7,112 nucleotides of DNA from Alphaproteobacteria bacterium (lineage in GTDB: Bacteria > Pseudomonadota > Alphaproteobacteria > Rhodobacterales > Rhodobacteraceae): contig JAADIC010000034.1 in NCBI GenBank assembly GCA_013151535.1, positions 1-7,112 of the forward strand, in the 5' to 3' direction. Below, in pieces: positions 5,258 to 7,112 of this stretch. Both the position numbers and the translations under genes were made by a program. The stretch's first letter is position 1; the number at the start of each line of letters is the position of its first letter. The notes under the pieces were generated by a model. It worked only from the letters and a program-made list of their open reading frames with translations. It was not told the origin of the DNA and did no database searches.

Positions 5258-6058
5258 TTACTCAAATGCGCAGGAAACCGACCCGAACGGGCCGAAATCT
5301 GCATGAAATTCCACCCCTGAAGGGGCCTCAAGGGCGCGGATGAACGAGCCGGAAAGCACCACCTCGCCGCGCCGGATATAATCACCGTGCTGCGCCAAGC
5401 GCCGCGCCAGCCAGACCATTGAAACCAGTGGATCGCCCAGAACACCGGCACCAAGGCCGGTTTCTTCGACCACCGCGCCGCGCCTGACAATCGCCCCGAC
5501 CCATGGCAGGTTCACATCGCGCGGAATATGCCGCTCGGCCCCCAAAACCAAACCCGCATTGGCGGCATTATCGGAGATCGTATCCAGAACGCTGCGGGTT
5601 TTGCCGGTCACCGGATCGATGCGAAAAATGCGGGTGTCAAGGATTTCAAGCGCCGGGGCCACGGCCTCGGTGGCGTTCAGAACGTCCTCAATCGTGCAAT
5701 CCGCCCCGTGCAGATCGCTGCCCATGATGAAGGCGATTTCAGCCTCGACGCGCGGTTCGATGAAGCGGCCTGCCGGGATTACTGCGTTGTTTTCAAACAA
5801 CATATCGTCAAACAGGATGCCACTGTCGGGAATATCGATGCCGAGTTGTTTTTGCATGGCGCGGCTGGTCAAACCGATTTTTCGCCCCAAAATCTGCCGC
5901 CCTGCCGCCTGTTTCATCGCCACCCACGCACCTTGCACAGCGTAGGCATCAGCCATATTCATCGCCGGAAAATCCTGACTGATGCAGCCGATCTGGTGGC
6001 GCGCGCGTTCGGCGTGCTCAAGGCGTTTGGCGGCGGCGATATGATCCTCGGGCGTCAT
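5258..6058 (-). CDS. hpaH: 2-oxo-hept-4-ene-1,7-dioate hydratase
   Basis: HpaH adds water to 2-oxohept-4-ene-1,7-dioate to make the aldolase substrate. The protein is in the MhpD/HpcG hydratase family, related in fold to FAH enzymes. With the ATG at 6058 it has 266 residues, against 267 in enterobacteria. The likely magnesium ligands Glu106 and Glu108 (VEAEIAF) and Glu138 (ALEIL) are in the positions known for HpcG. KIGLTSRAMQ (60-69), DTISDNAANAG (159-169) and GVLGDP (205-210) are strongly family-like. An in-frame GTG at 6064 is an alternative start adding two residues; the ATG is preferred because AGG lies seven bases upstream. The gene sits eight bases after the ridA stop and ten before the hpaI start, so the three are surely co-transcribed. 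Confidence 0.94.
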   Translation of the reverse strand: MTPEDHIAAAKRLEHAERARHQIGCISQDFPAMNMADAYAVQGAWVAMKQAAGRQILGRKIGLTSRAMQKQLGIDIPDSGILFDDMLFENNAVIPAGRFIEPRVEAEIAFIMGSDLHGADCTIEDVLNATEAVAPALEILDTRIFRIDPVTGKTRSVLDTISDNAANAGLVLGAERHIPRDVNLPWVGAIVRRGAVVEETGLGAGVLGDPLVSMVWLARRLAQHGDYIRRGEVVLSGSFIRALEAPSGVEFHADFGPFGSVSCAFE

Positions 6059-6065
6059 ATTCACG

Positions 6066-6068
6066 CCT
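6066..6068 (-). promoter_or_regulatory. Short ribosome binding site favouring the hpaH ATG
   Basis: AGG on the minus strand overlaps the ridA stop codon and stands seven bases from the ATG at 6058. For the alternative GTG at 6064 it would be only one base away, which is too close. This is a weak three-base match. Confidence 0.35.
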
Positions 6069-6408
6069 AGATCGCCGCCGTCACCATCACCTCAACCTTG
6101 AATTTCGGCAAGGCGAGGGCGGCTTCGGTGCAGGCCCGCGCCGGGGGGTTATCCGCATCAACCCAGGCATCCCAAACCGCGTTCATCTCGGCGAAATCGG
6201 CCATGTCGGTGATCCAGATGGTGGCCGACAGGATCTTGGATTTGTCCGAGCCAATTTCGGCCAGCCATTTGTCCACATTGGCCAGAACATCACGGGTTTG
6301 CGCGCTCATACTGTCGCCATTGCCGACTTGCCCGGCCAGATAGGCGATACCGTTATGGGTGACGGCCTGAGACATACGCGCCCCGGACCCAAAGCGTTTG
6401 ATGGACAT
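6067..6408 (-). CDS. RidA/YjgF/YER057c-family protein
   Basis: The 113-residue product is a RidA-family trimer-forming protein. Family members hydrolyse reactive enamines or imines, and some act in aromatic catabolism on unstable enol or enamine intermediates. The signature PPARACTEAALALPKFKVEVMVTA (88-111) is present: Arg91 and Glu106 line up with Arg105 and Glu120 of E. coli RidA, which bind the substrate carboxylate and take part in catalysis. SATIWITDMADF (61-72) is also family-typical. AGGTGA lies about six bases before the ATG. It is the first gene of the unit, eight bases before hpaH, which suggests a pathway role, but the substrate cannot be read from sequence. It is slightly shorter than typical RidA (about 128). 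Confidence 0.85.
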   Translation of the reverse strand: MSIKRFGSGARMSQAVTHNGIAYLAGQVGNGDSMSAQTRDVLANVDKWLAEIGSDKSKILSATIWITDMADFAEMNAVWDAWVDADNPPARACTEAALALPKFKVEVMVTAAI

Positions 6409-6441
6409 GATTTCACCTGTGTTTAGACTGTTTTCAAGCCG

Positions 6442-6470
6442 AGCCTAGGCGCGGCTGGCGGGCTTGGCAA
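6442..6470 (-). promoter_or_regulatory. Possible promoter of ridA-hpaH-hpaI
   Basis: On the minus strand, TTGCCA (6470-6465, 5 of 6 to -35) is followed after 17 bp by TAGGCT (6447-6442, 3 of 6 to -10). The -35 lies within the 13-bp palindrome at 6461-6473, which could therefore be an operator. The TTAAC palindrome of the hpaF-hpaG region is absent here. Confidence 0.3.
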
Positions 6471-6473
6471 GCC
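6461..6473. promoter_or_regulatory. 13-bp perfect palindrome, possible operator
   Basis: GGCTTG-G-CAAGCC is fully symmetric around one central base. It overlaps the predicted -35 of the leftward unit. It could bind a regulator of ridA-hpaH-hpaI or of the hydrolase gene; no T tract follows, so a terminator role is unlikely. Confidence 0.35.
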
Positions 6474-6537
6474 TGCGATTTGGCTTGTTCGCACCGGGTT
6501 TTCAGCGTTCAATCACAGCCAGGAAAGCGAGGCCAAA

Positions 6538-7112
6538 ATGCATATCGTCACCCAGTTCCCGCATGAAATCACTGAAGAACCTGACATGGGCATCGTGATG
6601 CCTGACGGGTGCCGTCTGTCGGCGCGGGTCTGGATGCCCAAGGATGCGGTTGAAAACCCGCAACCCGCCATTTTAGAATATATCCCTTACCGCAAGCGCG
6701 ATGGCACCGTGGCGCGGGACGAAATCATGCACACCTATTTCGCCGGTCGCGGTTATGTTGTCATCCGGCTGGATCAGCGCGGCAATGGCGAAAGTCAGGG
6801 GCTGATGGCGGATGAATATACCGCTGAGGAGCTGCAAGACGGGGTCGATGCGATTGCATGGATTGCGGCGCAGCCCTGGTGTGACGGCACTGTCGGCATG
6901 ATGGGCAAAAGCTGGGGTGGGTTTAATTGTTTGCAGGTGGCGGCGCTAGAGCCGCCTGCGCTGAAGGCGGTGATCTCGGTCTGCTCGACCACGGATCGGT
7001 TTGCTGACGACATCCACTATAAGGGCGGCTGTTTGCTGAATGACAATTTCGCCTGGGGCTCGGTGATGCTGGCCTATTCCTCGCGCCCGCCCGATCCAGC
7101 GTTAGTGGGCGA
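6538..7112 (+). CDS. CocE/NonD-family serine hydrolase, N-terminal part
   Basis: The gene starts at ATG 6538, with GAGG five bases upstream, and is cut by the window edge after 191 complete codons. The translation begins MHIVTQFPHE and reads as the N-terminal alpha/beta-hydrolase domain of the X-Pro dipeptidyl-peptidase S15/CocE family. EYIPYRKRDGT (47-57) contains the Tyr51 expected in the oxyanion hole. GYVVIRLDQRGNGES (72-86) is the strand and loop typical of this family. GKSWGGF (123-129) is the nucleophile elbow with Ser125. Asp and His of the triad would lie in the missing part. Such enzymes hydrolyse esters or amides; the substrate is unknown. No signal peptide is evident. It is divergent from ridA and has no obvious tie to homoprotocatechuate catabolism. 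Confidence 0.85.
   Translation, partial: MHIVTQFPHEITEEPDMGIVMPDGCRLSARVWMPKDAVENPQPAILEYIPYRKRDGTVARDEIMHTYFAGRGYVVIRLDQRGNGESQGLMADEYTAEELQDGVDAIAWIAAQPWCDGTVGMMGKSWGGFNCLQVAALEPPALKAVISVCSTTDRFADDIHYKGGCLLNDNFAWGSVMLAYSSRPPDPALVG

Larger units (their letters stand above)
6409..6537. other. Divergent intergenic region ridA / CocE hydrolase
   Basis: This 129-bp region must hold the promoters of both divergent genes. GGCTTG and its complement CAAGCC alternate four times: CAAGCC at 6435-6440, GGCTTG at 6461-6466, CAAGCC at 6468-6473 and GGCTTG at 6482-6487. The middle two make a perfect 13-bp palindrome (6461-6473). On the plus strand only a poor promoter match is seen (TTGTTC at 6485, TTCAAT at 6508). 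Confidence 0.55.

Noticed and set aside
5248..5490. Upstream extension of hpaI
   Set aside because: It lies inside hpaH in another frame and family similarity begins only at the ATG at 5247.
5503..6070. Plus-strand open frames opposite hpaH (74, 180 and 128 residues)
   Set aside because: All are antisense to a strongly conserved hydratase gene and have no supporting signals.
1..7112. tRNA, rRNA, insertion sequence or phage attachment site
   Set aside because: No cloverleaf-like segment, transposase frame or IS-type terminal inverted repeats were seen.

Overview
The window is a chromosomal catabolic cluster for homoprotocatechuate (3,4-dihydroxyphenylacetate), the meta-cleavage branch used for 4-hydroxyphenylacetate and related aromatics. 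Gene order, protein sequences and moderately high GC suggest an alphaproteobacterium, probably of the Rhodobacterales/Roseobacter group. That placement is inferred from sequence style and not from a search.

Layout: positions 1-324 hold no gene. They carry an array of 15 degenerate 8-bp units (20-139) followed by unassigned DNA and a possible terminator for the leftward genes. A leftward unit hpaF-hpaE-hpaD (3086 to 325) has overlapping or nearly touching genes. A 94-bp intergenic region (3087-3180) separates it from a rightward unit hpaG-hpaR (3181-4445, joined by an ATGA overlap). A second leftward unit ridA-hpaH-hpaI (6408 to 4447) converges on hpaR with a single base between the stop codons. 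After a 129-bp divergent intergenic region, a CocE/NonD-type serine hydrolase starts at 6538 and runs off the right edge.

How the genes work together: HpaD cleaves homoprotocatechuate, HpaE oxidises the semialdehyde, HpaF isomerises the muconate, HpaG (a fumarylacetoacetate-hydrolase-fold enzyme) decarboxylates and/or isomerises, HpaH hydrates, and HpaI cleaves the product to pyruvate and succinic semialdehyde. HpaR is a MarR-type regulator that probably acts on a palindrome in the 3087-3180 region. No hydroxylase (hpaBC), transporter or succinic semialdehyde dehydrogenase lies in the window.

Most notable: (1) the 8-bp array, whose variation is almost all transitions and whose unit junctions are self-complementary; (2) HpaF has Ala where the family's catalytic N-terminal Pro is expected; (3) the hexamer GTTAAC occurs 12 times between 1497 and 5235 and nowhere else in the window; (4) nested palindromes sit in the divergent promoter region; (5) a RidA-family gene is built into the hpaH-hpaI unit.
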